A stretch of 64,000 bases of DNA from Bacillota bacterium (GTDB lineage Bacteria; Bacillota; Clostridia; Lachnospirales; Lachnospiraceae): assembly GCA_023386315.1 (NCBI GenBank), contig JAEWJZ010000028.1, positions 62,001 to 126,000 on the forward strand, written 5' to 3'. A program made the position numbers and the translations under genes. Shown piece by piece: positions 26,875-35,286 of this stretch; within the stretch, counting starts at the first letter, position 1, and each line of letters begins with the position of its first letter. Under the pieces are notes generated by a model that was not told where the DNA came from, searched no databases, and saw only the letters and a program-made list of their open reading frames with translations.

Positions 26875-26890
26875 GGCTGGAGGCGACAAC

Positions 26891-27859
26891 ATGGCACCAT
26901 TGTTGGAAATAAAAGATTTGCATGTAGAATATAAAACTGGGCGGGCGACCGCAAAGGCGCTGAATGGAATTAATTTAACCATTGAGCGGGGAGAGGCGCT
27001 GGGGCTTGTGGGAGAGACTGGAGCCGGTAAGACAACCATTGCCTTATCCGCCTTAAAGCTTCTTCCCAGAGAAGTGGGCAACATAACCGGTGGTTCCATA
27101 CTTTTTGATGGAAAATCGGTTCTGGATATGAATAACAAAAGCTTAGAGGAGATGAGAGGAAATAAAATATCCATGATATTCCAGAATCCTCTAAGCTCCT
27201 TAAATCCATTATTTACCGTTGGAGAACAGATCTCCATGGTAATCAGAAAGCATGAAAAGCTAAGTAAAAAGGAGGCTGCAAAAAGAGCACAGGAACTTTT
27301 AGAACTGGTAGGAATTGCAAAATACCGCTTAGATGATTTTCCTCATCAGTTTTCCGGCGGTATGAGACAGAGAGTAGGAATTGCAGCAGCTCTTGCCTGC
27401 AATCCGGAGCTTTTAATTGCCGATGAGCCTACCACAGCTCTTGATGTGACCATTCAGGCACAGATTTTAGAACTGATGAAGGAGCTTCAGAGGAAGCGTT
27501 CCAGCTCGCTGTTAATGATCGCCCATAACCTGGGGATTATTGCGGAGCTTTGCCAGAAGGTTGCGGTCATTTATGCAGGAACCATCATTGAATATGGCAC
27601 TGTGGAAGAAGTCTTTACAAACCCAAGGCATTGGTATACAAAAGGGCTTTTGGGTGCCATTCCAAACTTAAGCGGTCCGAGAAACCGTCTGGCTTTCATT
27701 CCGGGAAATGTGGCCAATGCCTGTTTACTGCCTTCCGGCTGTAAATTCCATCCCCGCTGTACATCCTGTACAGACCGCTGCAGGAAGGAAGTGCCGCCGC
27801 TGCAGGAATATGGTACGGGTCATCTGGTGGCCTGCTTTGAAAGGGAGGAAGCAAATTAA
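26891..27859 (+). CDS. ABC transporter ATPase, DppD/OppD type
   Basis: A 322-residue ATPase. Walker A GETGAGKTT, Q-loop FQNPLSSLNPL, signature FSGGMRQRV, Walker B LLIADEPTTALD, and the C-terminal oligopeptide-transporter domain with Cys-rich HPRCTSCTDRCRKE. The start is at 26891 (MAPLLEIKDLH) behind GGAGGCG; an earlier frame overlaps the permease gene. Its stop overlaps the next ATPase start by one base. Confidence 0.92.
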   Translation: MAPLLEIKDLHVEYKTGRATAKALNGINLTIERGEALGLVGETGAGKTTIALSALKLLPREVGNITGGSILFDGKSVLDMNNKSLEEMRGNKISMIFQNPLSSLNPLFTVGEQISMVIRKHEKLSKKEAAKRAQELLELVGIAKYRLDDFPHQFSGGMRQRVGIAAALACNPELLIADEPTTALDVTIQAQILELMKELQRKRSSSLLMIAHNLGIIAELCQKVAVIYAGTIIEYGTVEEVFTNPRHWYTKGLLGAIPNLSGPRNRLAFIPGNVANACLLPSGCKFHPRCTSCTDRCRKEVPPLQEYGTGHLVACFEREEAN

Positions 27860-28860
27860 TGGAGAAGCAGAATCTTCCGGTCATTGAAGTCCGGAATTTA
27901 AAGAAGCATTTTAAAGTAAAAAACAAAGGAATCCTTCATGCGGTTGACGGTATCAGCTTTTCTGTCATGCCAGGAGAAACTCTGGGACTGGTTGGGGAAT
28001 CCGGCTGCGGAAAATCCACAGTGGGAAATGTAATCATGAGGCTTCATAAAGCAACAGACGGAGAGGTCCTTTATAAGGGAAGCAGTGTTCTGGACTCCAA
28101 GGGCAATGAAAGCATGGATTTCAGAAAGAAAATCCAGATTATTTTCCAGGATCCCTATTCCTCTTTAAACCCCAAAAAAACCATACAAAGCATAATGGAG
28201 GAGTCCTACCGGATCCATAACCTCTGTTCAGGAAATGAACGGCGGGAGCGGATTGAAGAAATCATTGAGCTTTGCGGACTGGAAAAATACGTACTGGATA
28301 AATATCCTCATGAGCTGGATGGCGGAAAGCGTCAGCTGGTTGGGATCGCCAGAGCATTATCCTTAGGACCGGAATTTATCGTCTGTGATGAACCGGTTTC
28401 CTCTCTGGATGTGTCTATTCAGGCCACAATCATTAATCTTCTGATGGATCTGCAGAAAAAAATGAATTTATCCTTCCTGTTTATTTCTCATGATTTAAGC
28501 GTGGTAAGGCATATCTCCCAGAAAGTGGCGGTGATGTATTTAGGGCAGATCATAGAGATGGCGCAGACAGACGAGATATTTGCCAATGCGCGTCACCCCT
28601 ATACCATCGCCTTACTGTCAGCAGTTCCCAAAATTAATTTTAAGGAGAAAACAAGCAGGATTGTACTGACCGGAGATGTGCCAAGTCCTATTAATCCGGG
28701 AGAAGGCTGCAGATTTGCACCCAGGTGCTTTTTATGCAGAGATATCTGTAAAACCCAGAAGCCGGATTTAAAAGAAGTGGAACCGGGCCATTTTGCAGCC
28801 TGCCATTTTTATGAAGAATCAAGGGAAAAAGCAAGAGAGATGGAAGCAGGGAGGACATGA
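27859..28860 (+). CDS. ABC transporter ATPase, DppF/OppF type
   Basis: A 333-residue ATPase with Walker A GESGCGKST, Q-loop FQDPYSSLNPK, Walker B FIVCDEPVSSLD and a C-terminal Cys cluster (FAPRCFLCRDICKTQ). The signature reads LDGGKRQLV rather than the usual LSGGQRQ, a mild departure in a normally strict motif. Translationally coupled on both sides. Confidence 0.91.
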   Translation: MEKQNLPVIEVRNLKKHFKVKNKGILHAVDGISFSVMPGETLGLVGESGCGKSTVGNVIMRLHKATDGEVLYKGSSVLDSKGNESMDFRKKIQIIFQDPYSSLNPKKTIQSIMEESYRIHNLCSGNERRERIEEIIELCGLEKYVLDKYPHELDGGKRQLVGIARALSLGPEFIVCDEPVSSLDVSIQATIINLLMDLQKKMNLSFLFISHDLSVVRHISQKVAVMYLGQIIEMAQTDEIFANARHPYTIALLSAVPKINFKEKTSRIVLTGDVPSPINPGEGCRFAPRCFLCRDICKTQKPDLKEVEPGHFAACHFYEESREKAREMEAGRT

Positions 28861-30107
28861 TGGATACAAAAATCAGTGACATTCAGGTAATACTTACGGC
28901 ACCGGAAGGAATTAATCTGGTGGTTGTAAAGGTGATAACCAACCAGCCGGGACTGTACGGGCTTGGCTGTGCGACATTTGCCTACCGCCATCTGGCAGTA
29001 AAGACGGTAGTGGAGGAATATTTAAAGCCCCTTCTCACAGGCAGAGAGGTGGACCGGATTGAAGATATCTGGCAGCTCATGCACCAGAACGGATATTGGA
29101 GAAACGGGCCAATTGAGAATAATGCGATTTCCGGAGTGGATATGGCATTGTGGGATATTAAAGGAAAGATGGCAGGCATGCCCGTATACCAGCTGTTTGG
29201 CGGAAAATGCAGGGAGGGAATTCCGGTTTACCGCCATGCAGACGGAAGGGATGCTGAGGAAGTCTGTGATAATATCCTGCGTTTTAAGGAAATGGGTATA
29301 ACCAATATCCGGTGCCAGTGCGGCGGTTATGGCGGAGACAGCTATGGGACCGTTCCGTCTACAGCTCCAAAGGGCGCATTAAGCGGTGTGTATCTTGATT
29401 CCAGGGAATATATCCAGAATACGGTCAAACTTTTTGAGAACATCAGGAACCGGATCGGATATGACATGAATCTGGTTCACGATGTTCATGAACGGATCGC
29501 TCCGGTAGATTCCATCAAGCTGGCAAGAGCACTGGAACCTTATGACTTATTTTTCCTTGAGGATCCGGTTCCCATTGAACAGCTTCCCTGGCTTAGAAAT
29601 TTGCGGCAGCAGACAAGTATTCCCATTGCAGAGGGAGAACTGTTTAATCATGCTGTGGAATGGAAGCAGATTATTGCGGAACACCTTATTGACTTTATCC
29701 GGGTTCATTTAAGTCAGATCGGTGGCATCACTCCGGCCAGAAAGCTTCAGATTTTTGCAGAGCAGTATGGGGTAAGAACGGCATGGCACGGACCTGGAGA
29801 CATGTCACCCATTGCCCATGCAGCCAATATTCATTTAGACCTTTCCTCACCGAATTTCGGTGTACAGGAGTGGTCGGGAATCGAACCGCCTAATTTTGTC
29901 ATCCAGGATTTAAAAGGTCCAAGAGGAGCGCTGTTAGAGGTATTCCCCGGACTTCCGGAATTTAGTGACGGTTATGTGTATGCCAATGACAAGCCAGGGC
30001 TTGGAGTTGATATCAATGAAAAAGAAGCCGCAAAATATCCATGCGAAAGTACCGTTGTCACCTGGACTCAGACCAGGCGCAGGGATGGAGCGCTTCAGAC
30101 CCCTTAA
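28857..30107 (+). CDS. enolase-superfamily sugar-acid dehydratase (ManD/RspA-like)
   Basis: A 416-residue enolase-superfamily protein of the ManD/RspA subgroup, which dehydrates D-mannonate or D-gluconate or has little activity. Visible are the N-terminal capping domain (VDRIEDIWQLMHQNGYWRNGP), AISGVDMALWDIKGK, the metal-ligand region DVHERI and FLEDPVP, AEGELFN, and the His-containing AWHGPGD. It overlaps the ATPase gene (ATGA). Adjacent zinc dehydrogenase and SDR match the rspA-rspB arrangement linked to L-gulonate or mannonate breakdown. Precise substrate unknown. Confidence 0.85.
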   Translation: MMDTKISDIQVILTAPEGINLVVVKVITNQPGLYGLGCATFAYRHLAVKTVVEEYLKPLLTGREVDRIEDIWQLMHQNGYWRNGPIENNAISGVDMALWDIKGKMAGMPVYQLFGGKCREGIPVYRHADGRDAEEVCDNILRFKEMGITNIRCQCGGYGGDSYGTVPSTAPKGALSGVYLDSREYIQNTVKLFENIRNRIGYDMNLVHDVHERIAPVDSIKLARALEPYDLFFLEDPVPIEQLPWLRNLRQQTSIPIAEGELFNHAVEWKQIIAEHLIDFIRVHLSQIGGITPARKLQIFAEQYGVRTAWHGPGDMSPIAHAANIHLDLSSPNFGVQEWSGIEPPNFVIQDLKGPRGALLEVFPGLPEFSDGYVYANDKPGLGVDINEKEAAKYPCESTVVTWTQTRRRDGALQTP

Positions 30108-30139
30108 TTAATCGTAGAAGAAACAAGGAGGAAATAACA

Positions 30140-31162
30140 ATGAAGTCTTGTGTAATTACCAGTCCGTTTCATTATGAGATACGTGAAATTCCCATACCGG
30201 AACCGAAAGATAATGAAGTGTTAATTCAGATGAAATCAGCCGGTGTATGCGGCAGCGATTTACATATCTACAGAGGTGAGAATCCCTGCTCCACCTATCC
30301 TCTGGTGCCTGGTCATGAAAATGCCGGAATTGTGGCAAAAACAGGTAAAAATGTTACAAATGTCAAAGTTGGAGACCACGTAGTAGTAGACTTAATTATC
30401 ACCTGCGGCGAATGCTATCAGTGCACCCATGGAAGAGAAGAAGTGTGCGAGCATGTGCTGGTGAGAGGAAGCGGTACTGACGGAGGGTGGAGAGAATATT
30501 TTACAGCACCCGAAGATGATGTATATAAAATAGAAGATTCCATTCCATGGAAAGACGCTGCCTTAATCGAGCCAATTGCCATTGGGGCCCACTGCACAAA
30601 ACGGGGCAGAATTCAGCCTGATGATACGGTATTTATCCTAGGAACAGGAACCATTGGAACCATTATTCTTCAGGCATGCAAGGTGATCGGCGCAAAGGTG
30701 GTCTGCTGTGATATTGACAACGAGTCTTTAAAACGGGCAAAATCCTTTGGAGCAGATGAAACCATTAACAGCAAAACAGAAAACATTGCCGAAAGAATAT
30801 CTCAGATTACCGGCGGACACGGCTGTACGGCTGCATTTGATTCCGCCTGCTTCCCGGGAAGTCTCACGCTCCTCTTACAGCCGGGAATCGTATGCAACGC
30901 AGGCAGAGTGATCCCCATGGGATTTTCAGATAAACCGGAAAGTTTCAGTCAGGCGGATATTAACAAGCGGGAACTTGATATTATAGGAAGCAGAATGAGC
31001 GCCTATCAGTTTCAGCCTGTAGCAAAGAACATGGCTGAGGCGAAATACCAGTTAGAAGGTCTTGCCACAACCTTTGTAAAATTCAGTGAAATTGAAAAGG
31101 TATTTAAGAATATGGAAAATCCGGATCCGGCAGTAAAAAAGACCGTAATATTATTTGATTAG
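30140..31162 (+). CDS. zinc-dependent sugar-acid/polyol dehydrogenase (MDR family)
   Basis: A 340-residue medium-chain dehydrogenase starting at the ATG at 30140 behind AAGGAGG. Catalytic zinc residues are in AGVCGSDLH and GHENAG; the structural zinc cysteines are in the CGECYQC...C stretch; the Rossmann motif is GTGTIGT. Resembles RspB and L-idonate/L-gulonate 5-dehydrogenases. It would oxidise the sugar acid before or in parallel with the dehydratase (inference from order). Confidence 0.87.
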   Translation: MKSCVITSPFHYEIREIPIPEPKDNEVLIQMKSAGVCGSDLHIYRGENPCSTYPLVPGHENAGIVAKTGKNVTNVKVGDHVVVDLIITCGECYQCTHGREEVCEHVLVRGSGTDGGWREYFTAPEDDVYKIEDSIPWKDAALIEPIAIGAHCTKRGRIQPDDTVFILGTGTIGTIILQACKVIGAKVVCCDIDNESLKRAKSFGADETINSKTENIAERISQITGGHGCTAAFDSACFPGSLTLLLQPGIVCNAGRVIPMGFSDKPESFSQADINKRELDIIGSRMSAYQFQPVAKNMAEAKYQLEGLATTFVKFSEIEKVFKNMENPDPAVKKTVILFD

Positions 31163-31177
31163 CAGGGAGGAACAGAC

Positions 31178-31942
31178 ATGATATCAAACAAATTTGATGT
31201 AACAGGAAAGCATTGTATTGTAACTGGAGGTGCTCAGGGGTTATCCAGAGGAATGGCAGAGGGTCTTTTGGAAGCCGGCTGTAAAGTAGTGCTGATTGAT
31301 GTACAGGAAGAAAAACTGAGACAGGTAGTAAAGGAATATCAGGATAAAGGCTATGAAGCCTACGGCGTAGCGGGGAATCTGGCAGACCGCGAGGATATAA
31401 AACGGATCTTTGATGAGTCCATGGATCTTTTAGAAGGAAAGCTTGATGTGCTGATTCCGGCAGCCGGAATTCAAAGAAGACATCTGCCTGAGGAATTCCC
31501 CATGGAAGAGTGGGATCTGGTCGTGGATATTAATTTAAACCACGTATTTATCATGATTCAGAAAGCGTTAAAGGTTATGCTTGCCCAGTCAACAGGAGGT
31601 AAGATCATCACCATCGGTTCCATGGTAACATGGTTTGGTGGCACCACCGTACCTGCTTATACCGCCACAAAAGGCGCAGTTTCTCAGCTGACCAAGAGTC
31701 TTGCCGTTGACTGTGCGGGACGGGGAATCAACATCAACTGCATCTGCCCCGGCTATATGGATACTGAGATGTGTGCAAATATGACTCAGTCCAGAAAAGA
31801 TGAATGCACCGTAAGAATACCAGCCGGCAGATGGGGAACACCGGAAGATTTAAAGGGACCCGTACTCTTCCTTGCATCTTCCGCTTCCGATTATTTAAAC
31901 GGAACTGCCATTCCGGTAGATGGCGGATATCTTGTAAAATAG
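31178..31942 (+). CDS. SDR family oxidoreductase (gluconate/deoxygluconate dehydrogenase-like)
   Basis: A 254-residue classical SDR: cofactor motif TGGAQGLSRG, NAG-equivalent PAAGIQRR, Ser in IGSMVT and YTATK as the catalytic Tyr/Lys, with CPGYMDTEM afterwards. Most like KduD or gluconate 5-dehydrogenase types. GGGAGG ribosome binding site, 15 bases after the zinc dehydrogenase. Last gene of the operon before a long hairpin. Confidence 0.87.
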   Translation: MISNKFDVTGKHCIVTGGAQGLSRGMAEGLLEAGCKVVLIDVQEEKLRQVVKEYQDKGYEAYGVAGNLADREDIKRIFDESMDLLEGKLDVLIPAAGIQRRHLPEEFPMEEWDLVVDINLNHVFIMIQKALKVMLAQSTGGKIITIGSMVTWFGGTTVPAYTATKGAVSQLTKSLAVDCAGRGININCICPGYMDTEMCANMTQSRKDECTVRIPAGRWGTPEDLKGPVLFLASSASDYLNGTAIPVDGGYLVK

Positions 31943-31956
31943 AGTAAGTCCATAAT

Positions 31957-32001
31957 AAAGAGGAAGCTGCAGACCATTACTGGCTGGAGCTTCCTCTTTA
32001 G
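31957..32001 (+). terminator. terminator of the sugar-acid operon
   Basis: Long stem AAAGAGGAAGCT / AGCTTCCTCTTT with a loop of about 19 bases, followed by an AT-rich stretch with a short T-run. Confidence 0.7.
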
Positions 32002-32160
32002 AATATATATATAAAATCCCTGGATTCAGGAATGCAATATTGACAAATTTTAATCACATTTTTTAGGTTGAGCCGGCAAAGAAGCTTTTCAGAGCAACTC
32101 TGCCGACTTAGAAAACATATGTAGAAAGCGCTCTGGCCACTTTGTGGGATCTTTCATGTT

Positions 32161-32293
32161 TATGATAGTATCATACATGGTAAATGTGAAGGAATTTTGA
32201 CCAGGATCTAAAAATAGTATGAAAACAATGAAGAAATTATGACAGAAATTGGTACAGTAACAAAATCCTCTCTGCAGATACTATCATATAGTA
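32161..32293. repeat. dyad repeats in the DUF3793 upstream region
   Basis: TATGATAGTATCATA at 32161-32175 is a 15-base palindrome. Its first 12 bases recur inverted as GATACTATCATA at 32277-32288, which also forms TACTAT-CAT-ATAGTA at 32279-32293. They lie in the 450-base gap upstream of DUF3793 and look like paired regulator sites. The rest of the gap (32002-32357) shows no convincing gene. Confidence 0.5.
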
Positions 32294-32357
32294 GAAAAAT
32301 TCCCATTAAGCAAAAACAGTATTGCCTGGCAGTTCAAAATATGGTATTTATATAGTT

Positions 32358-32373
32358 GTTAGTTAAAACTAAC
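32358..32373 (+). promoter_or_regulatory. candidate metal-regulator (DtxR/Fur-like) box
   Basis: GTTAGTT-AA-AACTAAC is a 7-bp-arm dyad about 80 bases before the DUF3793/flavodoxin start. It resembles the TTAGxTxAxxCTAA boxes of DtxR/IdeR-type metal regulators. Flavodoxin induction under iron limitation makes this sensible, but the regulator is not identified. Confidence 0.45.
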
Positions 32374-32451
32374 CAATGCGCCGTACTAAACAGGCGGTTT
32401 ACAGTTTTTAAATGATAAGTGGGAAACAAATTTCAAGATGGAGGTATGGAT

Positions 32452-33006
32452 ATGTTACTGGAAAAGCGCTTAATTGAACATTGTTCCCCAACCCTGGCTT
32501 CTTTAAAAACCGCAAATCTGTTCAATCATTCCTTTACAACGGAAGAGGAACTGAACCACCAGCTGGAATATTTAAACCTGCAGCTGGGAGAAAAAGGAAT
32601 ATCCCTGATTGAATTATACAGACGCGGAAATAAGGCTCTGATTTATGTATATAGAAAGTCCTATTTAATGAAGGATTTAAACCGGCCGGGAGTAAGCAGA
32701 TTTTTAAAAAATTACGGATATGAAACGATGGATGTGGACCTTGCCCTTGCCAGATTAAAAATCCGTCTGAAAGAGGAGGAAGGTTTCCCTCATGAAATCG
32801 GGTTATTTCTTGGATATCCACTTGGAGACGTAATTGGATTTATCCGCAATTCAGGAAAAAACTGTAAGTGCTTAGGCTGCTGGAAAGTTTATTGCAATGA
32901 ATGTGAAGCGGTGAAAACCTTTGCCAGATATCAAAAATGCAGGACCATATATTCGCGGCTCTGGAGAAATGGAAGGACGGTCTGGCAGCTTACAGTAGCT
33001 GCTTAA
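32452..33006 (+). CDS. DUF3793 family protein
   Basis: A 184-residue protein beginning MLLEKRLIEHCSPTLASLKTANLF, the usual DUF3793 N-terminus. It contains HEIGLFLGYPLGDVIGFI and a Cys-containing NCKCLGCWKVYCNECEA stretch, also typical. The ATG at 32452 is preferred over one two codons earlier because of spacing from ATGGAGG. DUF3793 genes commonly sit next to a flavodoxin in clostridia, as here. Biochemical role unknown; haem/iron-related roles have been suggested only by context. Confidence 0.85.
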   Translation: MLLEKRLIEHCSPTLASLKTANLFNHSFTTEEELNHQLEYLNLQLGEKGISLIELYRRGNKALIYVYRKSYLMKDLNRPGVSRFLKNYGYETMDVDLALARLKIRLKEEEGFPHEIGLFLGYPLGDVIGFIRNSGKNCKCLGCWKVYCNECEAVKTFARYQKCRTIYSRLWRNGRTVWQLTVAA

Positions 33007-33038
33007 GCAAATAAAAGGAAAGAAAGAGGTAGGATAAG

Positions 33039-33461
33039 ATGAGTAAAGTCGCAGTTGTATATTGGAGCGGAACCGGTAATACGGAAGCTATGGCAAATAA
33101 GGTGCTGGAAGGTGCTAAGGCAGCCGGTGCAGATGCAGCTTTGTTTACAGCTTCTGATTTTAGTGCAGATCAGATGGATGAATACGATGCTGTTTCTTTT
33201 GGCTGCCCTTCCATGGGAAGTGAAGAATTAGAAGATGGCGAATTTGAGCCGATGTTTAAGAGCTGTGAATCGAAACTGAATGGAAAGAAGATCGCTTTAT
33301 TTGGCTCTTATGGCTGGGGAGACGGTGAATGGATGCGCAATTGGGAAGATTCTGTGAAATCCCTGGGTGCAGTACTGGTGCATGACAGCGTGATCTGTAA
33401 TAATGAGCCTGATGAGGACGGGGCTGCCCAGTGTATTGAACTTGGAAAGGCTCTTGCATAA
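33039..33461 (+). CDS. flavodoxin
   Basis: A 140-residue short-chain flavodoxin. The FMN phosphate loop is WSGTGNTEAMA near the N-terminus; SFGCPSMGSEELE and FGSYGWGDGEWM are the two isoalloxazine-contacting loops. It carries electrons in place of ferredoxin, typically under iron shortage. Co-transcribed with DUF3793 (32-base gap, AAAGAGGTAGG site). Confidence 0.93.
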   Translation: MSKVAVVYWSGTGNTEAMANKVLEGAKAAGADAALFTASDFSADQMDEYDAVSFGCPSMGSEELEDGEFEPMFKSCESKLNGKKIALFGSYGWGDGEWMRNWEDSVKSLGAVLVHDSVICNNEPDEDGAAQCIELGKALA

Positions 33462-33470
33462 TCAATGAAA

Positions 33471-33514
33471 ACATGGGTATGAGACGTTTAAAAATGTCCT
33501 GCCCATGTTTTTTT
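33471..33514 (+). terminator. terminator after flavodoxin
   Basis: Stem ACATGGG / CCCATGT followed by a run of T residues. Confidence 0.75.
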
Positions 33515-33536
33515 GAGAAAATTATAGTTTAAAATA

Positions 33537-33574
33537 AAAAAGCAGAGTTTTCTAATCGAAAACTCTGCTTTTTT
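33537..33574. terminator. bidirectional terminator beside tRNA-Glu
   Basis: Stem AAGCAGAGTTTTC / GAAAACTCTGCTT with flanking A- and T-runs, so it can stop transcription in both directions; on the minus strand it directly follows the tRNA. Confidence 0.8.
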
Positions 33575-33578
33575 ACTA

Positions 33579-33650
33579 TGACCTATCCGGGAATCGAACC
33601 CGGGTTTCCGCCGTGAGAGGGCGGCGTCTTGACCGCTTGACCAATAGGCC
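33579..33650 (-). tRNA. tRNA-Glu (anticodon CTC)
   Basis: On the minus strand the acceptor stem GGCCTAT pairs with ATAGGTC (one G-T). The anticodon loop is CCCTCTCAC with CTC, and the T arm is CCGGGTTCGATTCCCGG. The D loop contains TTGGTCAAGCGGT. The 3' CCA is not encoded. It is followed by a strong terminator. Confidence 0.92.
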
Positions 33651-33795
33651 GTTGCCTGTCATCTCTGACAGCTCCATTATAATATCACAGGTATCCCCGT
33701 TTGTCTACTATTTTTTTGTAAAAATAAAAAAATTGTCAAAAGCAGATTTTTTATGATATACTTTGCAATAGAAAAAAGGAGGCTTAAGGTGACGT

Positions 33796-34854
33796 ATGGA
33801 ACGGAAAAATCGGGAAGTACAGTTTGATTATCTGCGGGTAATTGCAGTTATTGCAATTATTATGGTGCATTCCATTCCGGCTGAAGCAGCCAATGACAAA
33901 CAGTGGTTTTTTTCTGCTGCTTTCATGCCTGTGCTTTTGTCCTTTGTAGGTATCTATTTTATGCTCAGCGGTTTGTTTATCCTTGATCATGGCACAGAGA
34001 ACATTCTGGCATTTTATAAAAACAGGTTTCGCACCATTGTCGTACCATTTGGTTTCTATACCGGGATTTATTACTTCTATTATAACGTATATCTGGGGCA
34101 GGAAAAACTCACTGCCTTTGAACATATGAAAGCCTGGTTTTTGGGATGGCTGACGGAAACCACACCTATGGCTCCCCATATGTGGTTTATGTATGTGATT
34201 CTTGCGTTATATATATGCGCACCATTTTTGGCACGTATGCTCCGTGCCATGAATGACCATGAGCTAAAGATTTTTCTGGCCGTGATGCTGATTATTCAAA
34301 GCCTTTTTGTCTATCTGGGTCCGTTTGGGCTTTTCGCGGAAGAGTCTTTTCAGTACATGATATTTAAAGGCTGGCTGATATACTTTGTGCTGGGGTATTC
34401 CTTAAAGCGATTATATCATAACAGCAGCTATCTGCCTTTTGCAGCAGCAGGTCTTGCAGGATTTGCGCTGACGATGTTTCAGAAGTGTTTTACGCCTTCC
34501 TATACGCCGGGAATTCATGATCTGGCTCTTACTGTGATAGCCATGGCTTCATCCATCTTTCTGTTTTTTGAGTTTTATGGAAACGTATCATTTCCATTCA
34601 TAACAAAAGCATGCGGATTTATCAGCAGACACAGTTACTCCGTGTATTTAATCCATTATCTGGTATTGGGACAATTCTCCGCTGTAATGATAGAAAAAAC
34701 CTGGATCAGACATTTTTATATTCCTAAAATCCTATGCCTGACAGCGCTGACATTTTTCATTTCTCTGTTCGTGGCCTGGTTACTGGATGAAACGGTTCTG
34801 AAACTGTTAAAAAGGATTCCAAAACTGAGATGGAAACGGGAAAATGACAGATAA
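33796..34854 (+). CDS. acyltransferase family 3 membrane protein
   Basis: A 352-residue polytopic protein with about ten predicted helices. The start FDYLRVIAVIAIIMVHSIP carries the conserved early His, and the R/Y-rich loop NRFRTIVVPFGFYT and 'SVYLIHYLV' near residue 285 match the acyltransferase-3 (OafA/WecH-like) fold. The family O-acylates cell-surface sugars or lipids; the substrate is not visible. AAAAAGGAGG site. Possibly co-transcribed with the small gene 12 bases downstream. Confidence 0.85.
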   Translation: MERKNREVQFDYLRVIAVIAIIMVHSIPAEAANDKQWFFSAAFMPVLLSFVGIYFMLSGLFILDHGTENILAFYKNRFRTIVVPFGFYTGIYYFYYNVYLGQEKLTAFEHMKAWFLGWLTETTPMAPHMWFMYVILALYICAPFLARMLRAMNDHELKIFLAVMLIIQSLFVYLGPFGLFAEESFQYMIFKGWLIYFVLGYSLKRLYHNSSYLPFAAAGLAGFALTMFQKCFTPSYTPGIHDLALTVIAMASSIFLFFEFYGNVSFPFITKACGFISRHSYSVYLIHYLVLGQFSAVMIEKTWIRHFYIPKILCLTALTFFISLFVAWLLDETVLKLLKRIPKLRWKRENDR

Positions 34855-34866
34855 AGGAGAAAAATA

Positions 34867-35049
34867 ATGGCAAAGAAAAGCAGTTGTGAATATTGTATGT
34901 ATTATCAATACAATGAAGACTATGAATATTACGAGTGTGCAATAAATTTAGACGAGGATGAAATGATGCGTTTTCTAAGTGATTCCCATCAAAGCTGTCC
35001 TCACTTTAAATATGGTGACGATTATTCTGTAGTGAAGAAGCAGATGTAA
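34867..35049 (+). CDS. small Cys-rich protein, DUF6472-like
   Basis: A 60-residue acidic protein with the pattern CEYCMYYQYNEDYEYYEC..NLDEDEMMRFL and CPHFKYGDDY, giving four Cys that could bind metal. This resembles the small clostridial DUF6472 proteins. AAAGGAG precedes the ATG. No known function. Confidence 0.7.
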   Translation: MAKKSSCEYCMYYQYNEDYEYYECAINLDEDEMMRFLSDSHQSCPHFKYGDDYSVVKKQM

Positions 35050-35077
35050 AAAATAAATACCCCTTAAAAAGGGAGGA

Positions 35078-35105
35078 GCCGGTATCCCTTACGAGGAATA
35101 CCGGC
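35078..35105. other. stable hairpin without T-run
   Basis: GCCGGTAT / ATACCGGC stem, 12-base loop, directly after the small Cys-rich gene; no T-run on the plus strand. The remaining gap to 35240 shows nothing recognisable. Confidence 0.4.
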
Positions 35106-35243
35106 AATTATGAAAAAAATTCTTATCTCAAAGTATGTTGGCAACATCTTTTTCTGATGATTTCAGTATATCGGTAAAATATGAAGAGAGTTTGTCCGGC
35201 TTGTAACAATATTGTGACCAGAATGTGAACAATAAAAGGAAAA

Positions 35244-35273
35244 CGGCAGTCTGTAGAGGACCGCCGCTTTTTG
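35244..35273 (+). terminator. rho-independent terminator
   Basis: Stem CGGCAGTC / GACCGCCG (one mismatch) followed by CTTTTTG; ends plus-strand transcription before the convergent pncB gene. Confidence 0.6.
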
Positions 35274-35286
35274 TGTCTGAATAAAA

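Noticed and set aside
32121-32134. A cre-like AGAAAGCGCTCTGG after the sugar-acid operon.
   Set aside because: It lies downstream of the operon terminator and misses several consensus positions.
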